In this document: positions 8,598 through 16,176 of the stretch, piece by piece | Position numbering within the stretch: position 1 is the stretch's first letter | How the letters are laid out: the number at the start of each line of letters is the position of its first letter | Assembly: GCA_013289685.1 (NCBI GenBank) | Contig: JABCZL010000017.1 | Coordinates: 1 to 64,000 of the forward strand | Direction: 5' to 3' | DNA: 64,000 bases | DNA from: Acidobacteriota bacterium | Lineage (GTDB): Bacteria; Acidobacteriota; Terriglobia; Terriglobales; Acidobacteriaceae | The notes under the pieces: model-generated | Seen by the model: only the letters and a program-made list of their open reading frames with translations | Database searches by the model: none | What the model was told of the DNA's origin: nothing | Made by a program: the position numbers and the translations under genes

Positions 8598-9423
8598 AGC
8601 TAACTCCCTTTTCCCGAATACCGTCGGACTCATTGATCTGATCCGCAGCTGCGGACAGGCATGCGTCCACACCGACAGACTGCGCAACGTGCCTGAACAT
8701 GCGATTGTCACGCGGGAGACAGGGCCCGCCGTAGGGAGATCCCGGTTTCAGGTAGGCGTTTCCGATGCGCGGATCGCAGCCCACGGCATCCATGATGACA
8801 GAGGAGTCTGCGCCTAACTTCTCCGCTACCAGGTGTAGTTGATTCGCGAGCGAAATCTTAATGGTCAGCGCGCAGTTCAGCGTGATCTTGGCGAGCTCTG
8901 CCTCGATAAGGGTCATGCGCTTGACCGGAGCAGAAGTGATGCGCCTGTAAATCTCTTCGCACTGATCGCCGGCCTGCTTGGACTTTGAGCCGATTAGGAC
9001 GATTGCGGGATTCAGCAAATCTCTGCGCACTTCCGCAAGACGGATGAACTCAGGCTTATAGCAGATATTATTCCCGACGATCTCGCGGAACTTATCGCAG
9101 CTGCCAGGAGTGGTCGTGCTTCCGATGATGTAGAGATAGTCGTGCTTTCCTGAGTTTTCCGCCGAAGCGGCGAACCGCGTTAAGGCGTCTTCCAAATACT
9201 CGTTGGAAAAAGAGCCGTCCGATCTCGACGGAGTCTGAACAATGAAGATTGCCGCTTGGGACTGCTGAACAGCCCTGGCAGGATCGCTCGTGTCTACATC
9301 GCTCTCCACTGTCTTTGTTAGATCGTTGTCGTAACCGACAGCCTCGAAGCCGACGTAGCGTAGCATGTCGAGTAGCGGCTTTCCCACGCGCCCGAGACCG
9401 CAAACGGCTATGCGTTCGATCAT
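8590..9423 (-). CDS. Short UDP-sugar dehydrogenase-like protein
   Basis: The 277-residue protein begins MIERIAVCGLGRVGKP, the Rossmann NAD site of UDP-glucose/GDP-mannose dehydrogenases, and ends soon after GGPCLPRDN, which holds the catalytic cysteine. The family's C-terminal UDP-binding domain (full enzymes are about 430 residues) is absent. It could make uronic acid precursors or act on another nucleotide sugar for the island's transferases. Activity without the third domain is uncertain. Confidence 0.75.
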   Translation of the reverse strand: MIERIAVCGLGRVGKPLLDMLRYVGFEAVGYDNDLTKTVESDVDTSDPARAVQQSQAAIFIVQTPSRSDGSFSNEYLEDALTRFAASAENSGKHDYLYIIGSTTTPGSCDKFREIVGNNICYKPEFIRLAEVRRDLLNPAIVLIGSKSKQAGDQCEEIYRRITSAPVKRMTLIEAELAKITLNCALTIKISLANQLHLVAEKLGADSSVIMDAVGCDPRIGNAYLKPGSPYGGPCLPRDNRMFRHVAQSVGVDACLSAAADQINESDGIREKGVSYA

Positions 9424-9614
9424 TCCGCTGCCCTCCGGCCACACATTGGGCAGAACTTCGGAAGATCAATAGAATCGCCATCGTCATCTTCCACGATCCA
9501 TATGAACTCACAATTGCCGGCCGAACACAGGACATTTACGTATTCGCACAGATCGGCCGGCGCAGCTTTTGAAACCGTCAGCGTAGTTTCTTGGGCTAAG
9601 CGATTGCCAGGCAT
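9420..9614 (-). CDS. 64-residue zinc-ribbon protein
   Basis: GAGGAG eight bases upstream supports the start MPGNRLAQE. A later CPMCG pair with earlier cysteines (CEY, CSAGNC) makes a likely zinc ribbon. It overlaps the dehydrogenase start by four bases. Function unknown. Confidence 0.55.
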   Translation of the reverse strand: MPGNRLAQETTLTVSKAAPADLCEYVNVLCSAGNCEFIWIVEDDDGDSIDLPKFCPMCGRRAAE

Positions 9615-10282
9615 GAGGGAAGCTCCTCGCAAAAGTTGCAGTTATCCTTGGTTATATGGCGGTTTACATGCCAGCGTATGTGTAAGGCGAATGGCAGATG
9701 TTTCGTGCCAGGCAATAAATTGTAGTTAGATATAGGATTGTGATTCAGTCTCAGCTTGCGGCTTATTCTCTCCCGCATTTCTTCGGAGCGATTCGCAGCG
9801 GCTGCAGCAATCTTTCGCCTCGTTTCATCCGACCTTGGCACTCTTCTGAGGGATAATTTAGGCACTCCTGTCTCAGACTCGCTTATTTTCTTCTTGTGCT
9901 CTTCGGAAAACGTTTTGCCTTTCATTGGCGAAATCCTGCCCTTTAATGAGGAACTCATCCTCGCACAGTGTTCAGGCGAAGATTTAAGCCCTAGCCGTGT
10001 ATGGCCCGCAACTAGAGATATGTTGTAGGCTGGTCGCTGATCTAGGTAATGCTGTTCACGCTCCAGCAAGTTACAGGGCTCAACGATTTCCACAATTTCA
10101 AACACGAATGCCGCCTCGCCATATTTGGCGTAGGCTCTTTGCAAAATGCCGGACGAATGAACGCCTCTGCGAAGAGTAGAAAGATGCTGCTTAACGCGGA
10201 GATGCCAGTCGTTCGTCGAGCCTACGTAAACCTTGCCATTAACTAGATTGCGTATCCGATATACTGCCGATATTCGTATCAT
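9596..10282 (-). CDS. GIY-YIG homing endonuclease
   Basis: The 228-residue protein has the GIY-YIG core VYRIRNLVNGKVYVGST, a conserved R in LRVKQHL and E in LLEREQHYL. After residue 100 come repeats such as GRISPMKGKTFSEEHKKKIS that match NUMOD3 DNA-binding motifs. It is inserted in frame order between a transferase and a zinc-ribbon gene on the same strand. Confidence 0.85.
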   Translation of the reverse strand: MIRISAVYRIRNLVNGKVYVGSTNDWHLRVKQHLSTLRRGVHSSGILQRAYAKYGEAAFVFEIVEIVEPCNLLEREQHYLDQRPAYNISLVAGHTRLGLKSSPEHCARMSSSLKGRISPMKGKTFSEEHKKKISESETGVPKLSLRRVPRSDETRRKIAAAAANRSEEMRERISRKLRLNHNPISNYNLLPGTKHLPFALHIRWHVNRHITKDNCNFCEELPSCLAIA

Positions 10283-11070
10283 GGTGCCCATCGATGCCCA
10301 CAACTATTACAATGCCTCATGCCCCCGGCCATAGTCACAGCGGTACTTTTACATTCTGGACATTTCGCCTGCTGGAGAGGCACTCGCTCCGGACCGGGAC
10401 CAGGACTTGAACCAGATGGTCCCTGATAAGCTGCCTTATTACTCCTGAAGAGATATAAATAAAGCACGGAATCCACGTAGTGCTCGGTCTTGACGACTCC
10501 CTTATTGCGGAGCTCGGCCGCCCAACGCGCATCTTCGCCAGGCCCGCCGCGCATCGGCACGAGCAATGCGAGATCCCTGCGGATCGGATTCACGTGCGAG
10601 ATATCTCGATACCAGCCCTTGGAATCTCCGGACCATTCCTTGTAGCGCAAGGAATGAAACGTAGGAACTTGTTTCTCGCCGTCCATGAACATCTGCAGCT
10701 GGAACCCGATGTAATCGATCCCGTCCAGCAGCGGATAAATCGTGGACACGTAGTTGTCGGCCACAAGATCGTCATCGTCTACCTGCGAGACGTAAGTGCC
10801 TTTGGCCTGCTCGATCATCGCTTGACGGTTTGTGCCGAGATCCAATGCCTTCTCGAAGGGGCGCACAATGATTTCCACGTCGTCCATGCCGGCGACTTGC
10901 GGACGCAGTACGTCCATCAAACGCGCGAGCAGCTCCGTGCGGCTAGGGTCGTGCAAAACCAGAATCGACCACTTCATCTCGACCGGTTTTGGCTTCACTT
11001 CTTGCTTCGGCTTAGGTTTCGGCGTTTGCTCAGATTTCGGTTGCTCAGATTTCAGTGTTTGCTCAGCCAT
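10279..11070 (-). CDS. Glycosyltransferase-like protein with C-terminal zinc ribbon
   Basis: The 263-residue protein has a Lys/Pro/Glu linker of 30 residues, then a GT2-type core with QVDDDDLVADNY. The end carries CPECK and CNSCGHRW, a zinc ribbon rarely seen on such enzymes. It overlaps the GIY-YIG gene by four bases. Confidence 0.6.
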   Translation of the reverse strand: MAEQTLKSEQPKSEQTPKPKPKQEVKPKPVEMKWSILVLHDPSRTELLARLMDVLRPQVAGMDDVEIIVRPFEKALDLGTNRQAMIEQAKGTYVSQVDDDDLVADNYVSTIYPLLDGIDYIGFQLQMFMDGEKQVPTFHSLRYKEWSGDSKGWYRDISHVNPIRRDLALLVPMRGGPGEDARWAAELRNKGVVKTEHYVDSVLYLYLFRSNKAAYQGPSGSSPGPGPERVPLQQAKCPECKSTAVTMAGGMRHCNSCGHRWAP

Positions 11071-11749
11071 TCATCGCCTCCCTGAGTTTTTTAACATCAT
11101 CCATGCGTTGCGAAAGAGAGTTGCGCCATAACTGGCTGACGTTGTCTCGGTCATGGCGAGCTAATCGGTCTTTGGTCGTCTGATCTTCAGCAGACTTTCC
11201 GAACCAGTAATGCATGTGTTCGATTACGAACGGCACATACTTTCTGCGCCCTAGCTGTTCCGCACAAAAGTTTACCCAGGTATCTCCGTAATCGGAACTG
11301 AAAATCCCCGGCGTCAAATAGCCTAGCGTTTCGATCCAGCGTCTGTGCACGAAAGGGTGGACGCCAAACTCTCCATTGCTGCTCGGAAGGCCTGTGTCGC
11401 TGCCGTCCCTACCGTGCACCATCATGATCTTGTCTCGACAGCCGGCGAATGCATCTTCTACCATCAGGTCCCAACCTGGCGTTCTATAGATCACGTCATC
11501 GTTCGACTGTTGCAGCACGTCTCCTGTGGCATGTTTGGCGAGCTCGTTCCAGGTTTGCGAAAGAATAATCCTCGGGCCGATTTGGATATAAGAAACGCAG
11601 AGATTCGCGGCGCACAACGCAGTCGATGGGTCATCCTCATCCGCATAAACCAACACCTCTACAGGCTTTGCTACGGTGGCAAGAATAGAGATGATGGTGC
11701 GCTCCAGTTGAAAGGCCCTGCCTCGGGTGGGAATGAGAATGGATATCAT
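11063..11749 (-). CDS. Glycosyltransferase-like protein (GT2 fold)
   Basis: The start MISILIPTRGRAFQ is typical of GT-A family 2 enzymes and overlaps the end of the FkbM gene by one base. LQQSNDDVIYRTPGWD carries an acidic nucleotide-sugar motif. It is a paralogue of the gene at 12375, sharing the VHRRWIETLG region, so a transferase-methyltransferase pair has been duplicated. Confidence 0.65.
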   Translation of the reverse strand: MISILIPTRGRAFQLERTIISILATVAKPVEVLVYADEDDPSTALCAANLCVSYIQIGPRIILSQTWNELAKHATGDVLQQSNDDVIYRTPGWDLMVEDAFAGCRDKIMMVHGRDGSDTGLPSSNGEFGVHPFVHRRWIETLGYLTPGIFSSDYGDTWVNFCAEQLGRRKYVPFVIEHMHYWFGKSAEDQTTKDRLARHDRDNVSQLWRNSLSQRMDDVKKLREAMNG

Positions 11750-12378
11750 CAAAACCGATCGTTGCGCAAAAACAGATTGAAATCGAATACGTGAGTGACG
11801 GTCCACCCTGGCAGCATTGCGAGCAGCTCAGGACGGAGAGCTTGACCATCATACAACTCACGTTCCTCCGACTCGATGAACAAATAGCGCGTGCGTTTTA
11901 GTGCTGCCTGGCCGCCCTTAATCATGTCGCGCTCGGCACCTTGAATATCGACCCACAGCACATCGATGTGATCCAAGCCGGCCTTGGCAAAGATGGTGTC
12001 CAAATCGTAACAAGGAATCTTCTCGCCGAGTAAGCGGAAATCGTACCAGGGTTTTTCACGCAGATGGCCGGTTGGTTTACGTATTGATCCTGAGCCGCGG
12101 CCGTCCGACGTGTAGCAGGCCCAGAAGTCACACATGCCGGTATGGTCGCTGATGGCTCCCCAGATCGCCGTGGCCCCGATGTGGCCGGCGACGTTGGCGA
12201 CGGTTGCGAAGTTTTCTTTGTCAGCTTCGACCATGATGATTTCTGATTGGCGATCTCGAACGTAGCTAGCCATCCAGTTAGCGTCCTCGCCTTGATAGGA
12301 GCCAAGATCGACAATCACAGGGTCTTTGCAGTCTCTTAGAACCGCGCCGACTGCCAGCATTTCATTGTCAGAACTCAC
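11749..12378 (-). CDS. FkbM-type methyltransferase
   Basis: A GTG start with GGAGG in front, overlapping the upstream stop as GTGA, gives 209 residues. VIVDLGSYQGEDANW is the SAM motif I and IDVLWVDIQGAERDMI the FkbM signature. It likely O-methylates a sugar. It pairs with the transferase at 11063 and is a paralogue of the gene at 13592. Confidence 0.75.
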   Translation of the reverse strand: MSSDNEMLAVGAVLRDCKDPVIVDLGSYQGEDANWMASYVRDRQSEIIMVEADKENFATVANVAGHIGATAIWGAISDHTGMCDFWACYTSDGRGSGSIRKPTGHLREKPWYDFRLLGEKIPCYDLDTIFAKAGLDHIDVLWVDIQGAERDMIKGGQAALKRTRYLFIESEERELYDGQALRPELLAMLPGWTVTHVFDFNLFLRNDRF

Positions 12379-13052
12379 GACGGCCTCCAGCTCGAATCCA
12401 TCGCCGCTCGCAATGCTTCGCTTTCGCTCTCGCGCTCGCGGGCTGTCAGCTCGAAGGCCTTCCACGGCTCTTGCGCCTGGCGCCTCTCGTTTCCGCGGCG
12501 GTAGGTCTCATCAAGCGGAGCCTTGTTCCAGATAGGGTGAATGTGCTCGACGGTAAAAGGCACGAACTGAATGCGGTTGATTCTTTTGGCCACATCGTAC
12601 AGCCAGGTATCGATGTAGTCGGCGCAAAAGTACGGCGGGATCCACCGGCCTACAGTCTCGATCCAGCGGCGGTGAACGATTGGTGATGTCGGATATTTCG
12701 TGCCGTCCGGACCTCCGTCATTGCCAAAAACCATGAGGATTTTATCTGGACACTGTGCGAAGGCTCCTTCCACCATGCCGTCCCAACCAGGCGTGCGGCA
12801 GATTACATCGTCTGCAGAAGCCATCAGCAGATCACCGGTGGCAAACCGCAGAAGCGTATCCCAGTACGCGGAAAGCACGAGCTGCGGTCCGCGAATGATC
12901 TGCGCATCAAACAGCCGGCCATCGTAGGAGTGATCGTCGTAGTCCACGTAGCAGAGGATTTCCGGTTGCACGTTGCTGTGCAAACGGAAAGATTCGATCA
13001 GGCGAAGCAGTTCATTGGGCCGATTGCGTGTCGGGAATATGATCGAGATCAT
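12375..13052 (-). CDS. Glycosyltransferase-like protein (GT2 fold)
   Basis: The 225-residue product begins MISIIFPTRNRPNEL and contains LLMASADDVICRTPGWD, like the paralogue at 11063. The C-terminal end is rich in Arg and Glu. It forms the second transferase-methyltransferase pair in the island. Confidence 0.65.
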   Translation of the reverse strand: MISIIFPTRNRPNELLRLIESFRLHSNVQPEILCYVDYDDHSYDGRLFDAQIIRGPQLVLSAYWDTLLRFATGDLLMASADDVICRTPGWDGMVEGAFAQCPDKILMVFGNDGGPDGTKYPTSPIVHRRWIETVGRWIPPYFCADYIDTWLYDVAKRINRIQFVPFTVEHIHPIWNKAPLDETYRRGNERRQAQEPWKAFELTARERESESEALRAAMDSSWRPS

Positions 13053-13595
13053 TTATTCTGGCCGCGCGAATACGGCCAATCCTACTACGCTCGGCACCAG
13101 TAAGTGCGGCCAATCTCTGGCGCTCGCAAACGATTCGTACATCAAGTCAAAACCAAAGATAGCGTCATGCCAGCACACGATCCCACCCGGGGAGATATTG
13201 TGTCGATCCAGGCTCATGACTTCATTGATGCGGCAGTCTACGCCTCCGGAATCGATGTGGACAAAATCCATCATTCGAAAACTGCTCAACGTCTCTATTC
13301 CTGACTTCTCAATGACGGAGACAGGTAATCCCTCGAGACGCTTCATGGCTGGCTCGATCCTCTCTGGATCGATATCGCAGGTCGTCAAATGCCCAAAGCC
13401 GTTGTCGCGCAGAGCTCGGCCAATCCACTCGGCCGAATCGCCAACCAGCGTCCCTGTTTCTACACAAACATTCGGCTTGAGCACACGGACCAAGCCATAC
13501 AACAGTGCGCCGACTTCCTGTTCGACGCCGCGGCCAATCACCATGTCGTACAGTTCGCGCTTACGGGTCGCCGGCATCCGTGCGTACAGTTTCAT
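13053..13595 (-). CDS. Class I SAM methyltransferase
   Basis: The 180-residue protein has VCVETGTLVGDSAEWI (motif I), LTTCDIDPERI and MMDFVHIDSGG, fitting a small class I (type 24-like) methyltransferase. It abuts the preceding gene and overlaps the next by four bases. Substrate unknown, probably a glycan. Confidence 0.65.
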   Translation of the reverse strand: MKLYARMPATRKRELYDMVIGRGVEQEVGALLYGLVRVLKPNVCVETGTLVGDSAEWIGRALRDNGFGHLTTCDIDPERIEPAMKRLEGLPVSVIEKSGIETLSSFRMMDFVHIDSGGVDCRINEVMSLDRHNISPGGIVCWHDAIFGFDLMYESFASARDWPHLLVPSVVGLAVFARPE

Positions 13596-14203
13596 TGATG
13601 GGCGCCATTCTTAAGAAGTAGGTTCCAAGGAAACTCTTGCATTAGGACCCAACCTGGCAGCATGGCCAATAGCTGATCTCTCGTCGCCATGTTCTGATAG
13701 ACCGCGCGGTTGAATACTTCCATGAAAAGATAGCGGGTTCGGCTGATCGCCGCGCGCCCGTGATCGATCATGTCGCGCTCCGCTCCGTGGATATCGACAT
13801 AAAGAAGATCGATCTGGCCGATGTTATGACGGCTGCAAAAATCGTCGAACGTATAGCAGGGTACAGGACCGATTCCTGAAAACTCATCTGGCGGTACGCT
13901 CAGACCATCCAACGGCCTGTAAATAGAGCCGAACCCTCCGCCGCTAGAACGCGATCCCCAAAACTCGCAGATCCCGGTGTGGTCGGCAATCGCTCCATGG
14001 ACGGCCACGATCGGAAGCATTTTGGCTGTCAGGTCCTCGAAGTTGAGCGGATCGGCCTCGATGCAGAAAACCTTGGGGCGTCTCGACGCTTCGATCATCC
14101 ATTCCGTATCGCTGCCATCCTGGGCGCCGAGCTCTACGAGACAAGGGCTGTCGCGTTCGGCCAGGATCTTCGAGATTGCTGTTTGTTCTTCAGGATAGGT
14201 CAC
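13592..14203 (-). CDS. FkbM-type methyltransferase
   Basis: The 203-residue protein has CLVELGAQDGSDTEWM and IDLLYVDIHGAERDMI and closely resembles the protein at 11749. ATGA overlaps bind it to both neighbours. The order suggests a duplicated cassette. Confidence 0.75.
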   Translation of the reverse strand: MTYPEEQTAISKILAERDSPCLVELGAQDGSDTEWMIEASRRPKVFCIEADPLNFEDLTAKMLPIVAVHGAIADHTGICEFWGSRSSGGGFGSIYRPLDGLSVPPDEFSGIGPVPCYTFDDFCSRHNIGQIDLLYVDIHGAERDMIDHGRAAISRTRYLFMEVFNRAVYQNMATRDQLLAMLPGWVLMQEFPWNLLLKNGAHQ

Positions 14204-15177
14204 TGGATAAGCGCTGCACTTGCCTTCGAAACCATGGCGAGCATTTGATCGAGCATGCCCTCGAGCGTGTACTTCTTGTGGACCAGCTCACAGCCGGCCT
14301 TGGCAATCTTCTCGCGCTCGTCGTCGTTCTGTAAATAATGGACGATCTGTTTTGCATTGTCGGCAAAGTAGCCGATGTCGTAATAAACGAGATGCTTTCT
14401 GTCTTCAAAGATGGAGAGGTTTTCCGCAGCATCCCCAAACAGCCGTGGTGCCATCAGAAACGTGCCGCAGCCCATTACGTCCCAACACTTCTCTACTAGC
14501 AATCTCGATAGTGGCGGCAAAAGGAAAAAACATTTAAGAGAACGGTAGTTCTCGGCGAGCAGCTCCGTGCTATCGCGCTCGCGGATCCCTGAGAGATCCT
14601 GCACGATCACAGGGCCGTATCGGAACGCCAGGTTGGGCGGCATGTGCTGAATCAGTCTGTCGAGATACTTCTTGCGGTCCCCATACATCGTGCCGATAAA
14701 GCCGAGTTCCCACAACTTTTGAGTCTGGATATGCGGCTTGAAAATAGTTGTGTCCGCTCCGAACGGCAACCATTGCCCGCCGTACTTCTTCGCGTCTTGC
14801 GCAGCAGGAAACGAATAATGGTGGGCCCACTTCAACAGCTCCGGCATTCTGGTTGGCAGCCCAAGATCGACGCGGTCCATCGATTCATCAAAGCGCGCGA
14901 TGATCGGAACTTTGATCTTCGACCAGGCCTCCCATCCATAGATTGCCGCCAACCAAGGAGTTGCGTATTCCGCGTAAGTTACTAGAATGCAGTCGCATTT
15001 GTTTAGGCCCTCTATCGATGGCATATGGAGGCGCACGTACTCAACATTCGCAACAGCATTACCTGGCAAAGAACAATTCAGAACCTCGTGACCCATGCGT
15101 TCCAAAGTCTCTCGATATCCGAAGAGACCGTAATGGCAGGCCTGCACGCTTCTTATCGTAAATAAGCAAACTCTCAT
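14200..15177 (-). CDS. Glycosyltransferase-like protein (GT-B fold)
   Basis: The 325-residue protein has a two-domain layout: an N-terminal MRVCLFTIRSVQ strand, WLPFGADTTIF in the middle, and a C-terminal VEKCWDVMGCGTFLMAP with DAAENLSIFED, features of GT4/GT1-like enzymes that use nucleotide sugars. It is the largest transferase of the island. Confidence 0.7.
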   Translation of the reverse strand: MRVCLFTIRSVQACHYGLFGYRETLERMGHEVLNCSLPGNAVANVEYVRLHMPSIEGLNKCDCILVTYAEYATPWLAAIYGWEAWSKIKVPIIARFDESMDRVDLGLPTRMPELLKWAHHYSFPAAQDAKKYGGQWLPFGADTTIFKPHIQTQKLWELGFIGTMYGDRKKYLDRLIQHMPPNLAFRYGPVIVQDLSGIRERDSTELLAENYRSLKCFFLLPPLSRLLVEKCWDVMGCGTFLMAPRLFGDAAENLSIFEDRKHLVYYDIGYFADNAKQIVHYLQNDDEREKIAKAGCELVHKKYTLEGMLDQMLAMVSKASAALIQ

Positions 15178-15356
15178 GTTTGTCGCTGTCTGCGTATCGG
15201 CTTTCTGTAGGTTCCGTATGCGTTGAGCACGTGCGCGGTAGCATCCCCAACCGACATCGAAAGGCGGTAATGTCTAAACGCTTCCACGTCTCTCTCGTTA
15301 CGCAACTCAGCGGGAGGATTTATTTCCGAATCGTCGAGGACTATCCTGCGAGGCAC
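15174..15356 (-). CDS. 60-residue protein with RRIVLDD motif
   Basis: The start MPRRIVLDDSEI matches MARRIVFDDAEI at 25530 and RRRIYFDDVP in the 24749 protein, a short motif shared by three otherwise different genes. The ATGA overlap with the transferase supports translation. Confidence 0.55.
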   Translation of the reverse strand: MPRRIVLDDSEINPPAELRNERDVEAFRHYRLSMSVGDATAHVLNAYGTYRKPIRRQRQT

Positions 15357-15394
15357 CGGCAGATTCTAGAGGAGAGGAAAGGCGATTGCAACAA

Positions 15395-15404
15395 TAAACG
15401 CTTA
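15395..15404. promoter_or_regulatory. Operator-like decamer TAAACGCTTA
   Basis: One of at least eight exact copies in the window. Here it overlaps the stop codon of the gene at 15402, upstream of the minus-strand gene at 15356, but no good TTGACA box is placed in front of it. Confidence 0.5.
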
Positions 15405-15893
15405 CTTCGCTGTCCAGCCGCTAGCTGTACTCCCACCCGATTCTTTCACCCAAGCCGTAACATTAGAACCGCCAGTAATGCTCGTGTAGATGGTGCCCAG
15501 GGGAGCTGAAACTACGCCTTGCGGAGATCCACTGCCACTGATAGGAAACTGCTGCTGCACGGCTGTCAGGCTTAAGCCAGGACCGGCGATCGTCATGCTC
15601 ACGGCAACGCCGACATTGTTGCCACCCGTCCAGTTTGCGGTGATCTGAAAATAATCGTACGTGTCAGAAAGGCTGATCGATCGCGTCGTGCCCGACGTCC
15701 CGTTGTAAGTATCCAGGAGCGCGACGACGCCAATAGAGTTCTTGCAACCCTCGACTTGGATCGTTAACGAACCAGGCGCGCCGGAAATCGTATAGGTGAT
15801 GCTGATCGCACCGCCGGATGCGATGCCGACAGTGTTTTGAACTGAGAAGGGATAACCGGATCGGACAATGCTGAACTGGGAGACTGATTGCAT
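15402..15893 (-). CDS. Beta-rich virion-type protein
   Basis: The 163-residue product is rich in Ser, Thr, Gly and Val with alternating beta-strand pattern and no signal peptide. It lies directly downstream of the capsid gene, where decoration or neck proteins are found. Family not recognised. Confidence 0.6.
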   Translation of the reverse strand: MQSVSQFSIVRSGYPFSVQNTVGIASGGAISITYTISGAPGSLTIQVEGCKNSIGVVALLDTYNGTSGTTRSISLSDTYDYFQITANWTGGNNVGVAVSMTIAGPGLSLTAVQQQFPISGSGSPQGVVSAPLGTIYTSITGGSNVTAWVKESGGSTASGWTAK

Positions 15894-15895
15894 TA

Positions 15896-16114
15896 TTAGG
15901 TCGCGCCAAGACCTTCGTCAATGATCCCCGGCTTCTGGCCGCCGTAAATATACGACTCGTAGTTTTTTAGGTTTTGCTGAGCCAACAATACGGCGTTCTG
16001 GGCGGCTACGTGGTTGGTGACGTTTGTATTAAGCGTGGCCATCGCTGCAGCAAGCGTCGCCTGCAAGGTGGCCAGCTGAGTTAGTTGCGCGGCATTTGGG
16101 ACGCGAGGTGCCAT
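15896..16114 (-). CDS. 72-residue helical virion-type protein
   Basis: The sequence from MAPRVPNAAQ is rich in Ala, Gln, Thr and Asn and predicted helical, ending with a Gly-rich tail. It sits between the capsid gene and the beta-rich gene. Likely a minor structural protein. Confidence 0.55.
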   Translation of the reverse strand: MAPRVPNAAQLTQLATLQATLAAAMATLNTNVTNHVAAQNAVLLAQQNLKNYESYIYGGQKPGIIDEGLGAT

Positions 16115-16176
16115 GATTTTCACACCTTACTTGAGGCGGCCGCCCGAGATGAACGACCGCCAACAAGCCTCCTGGT

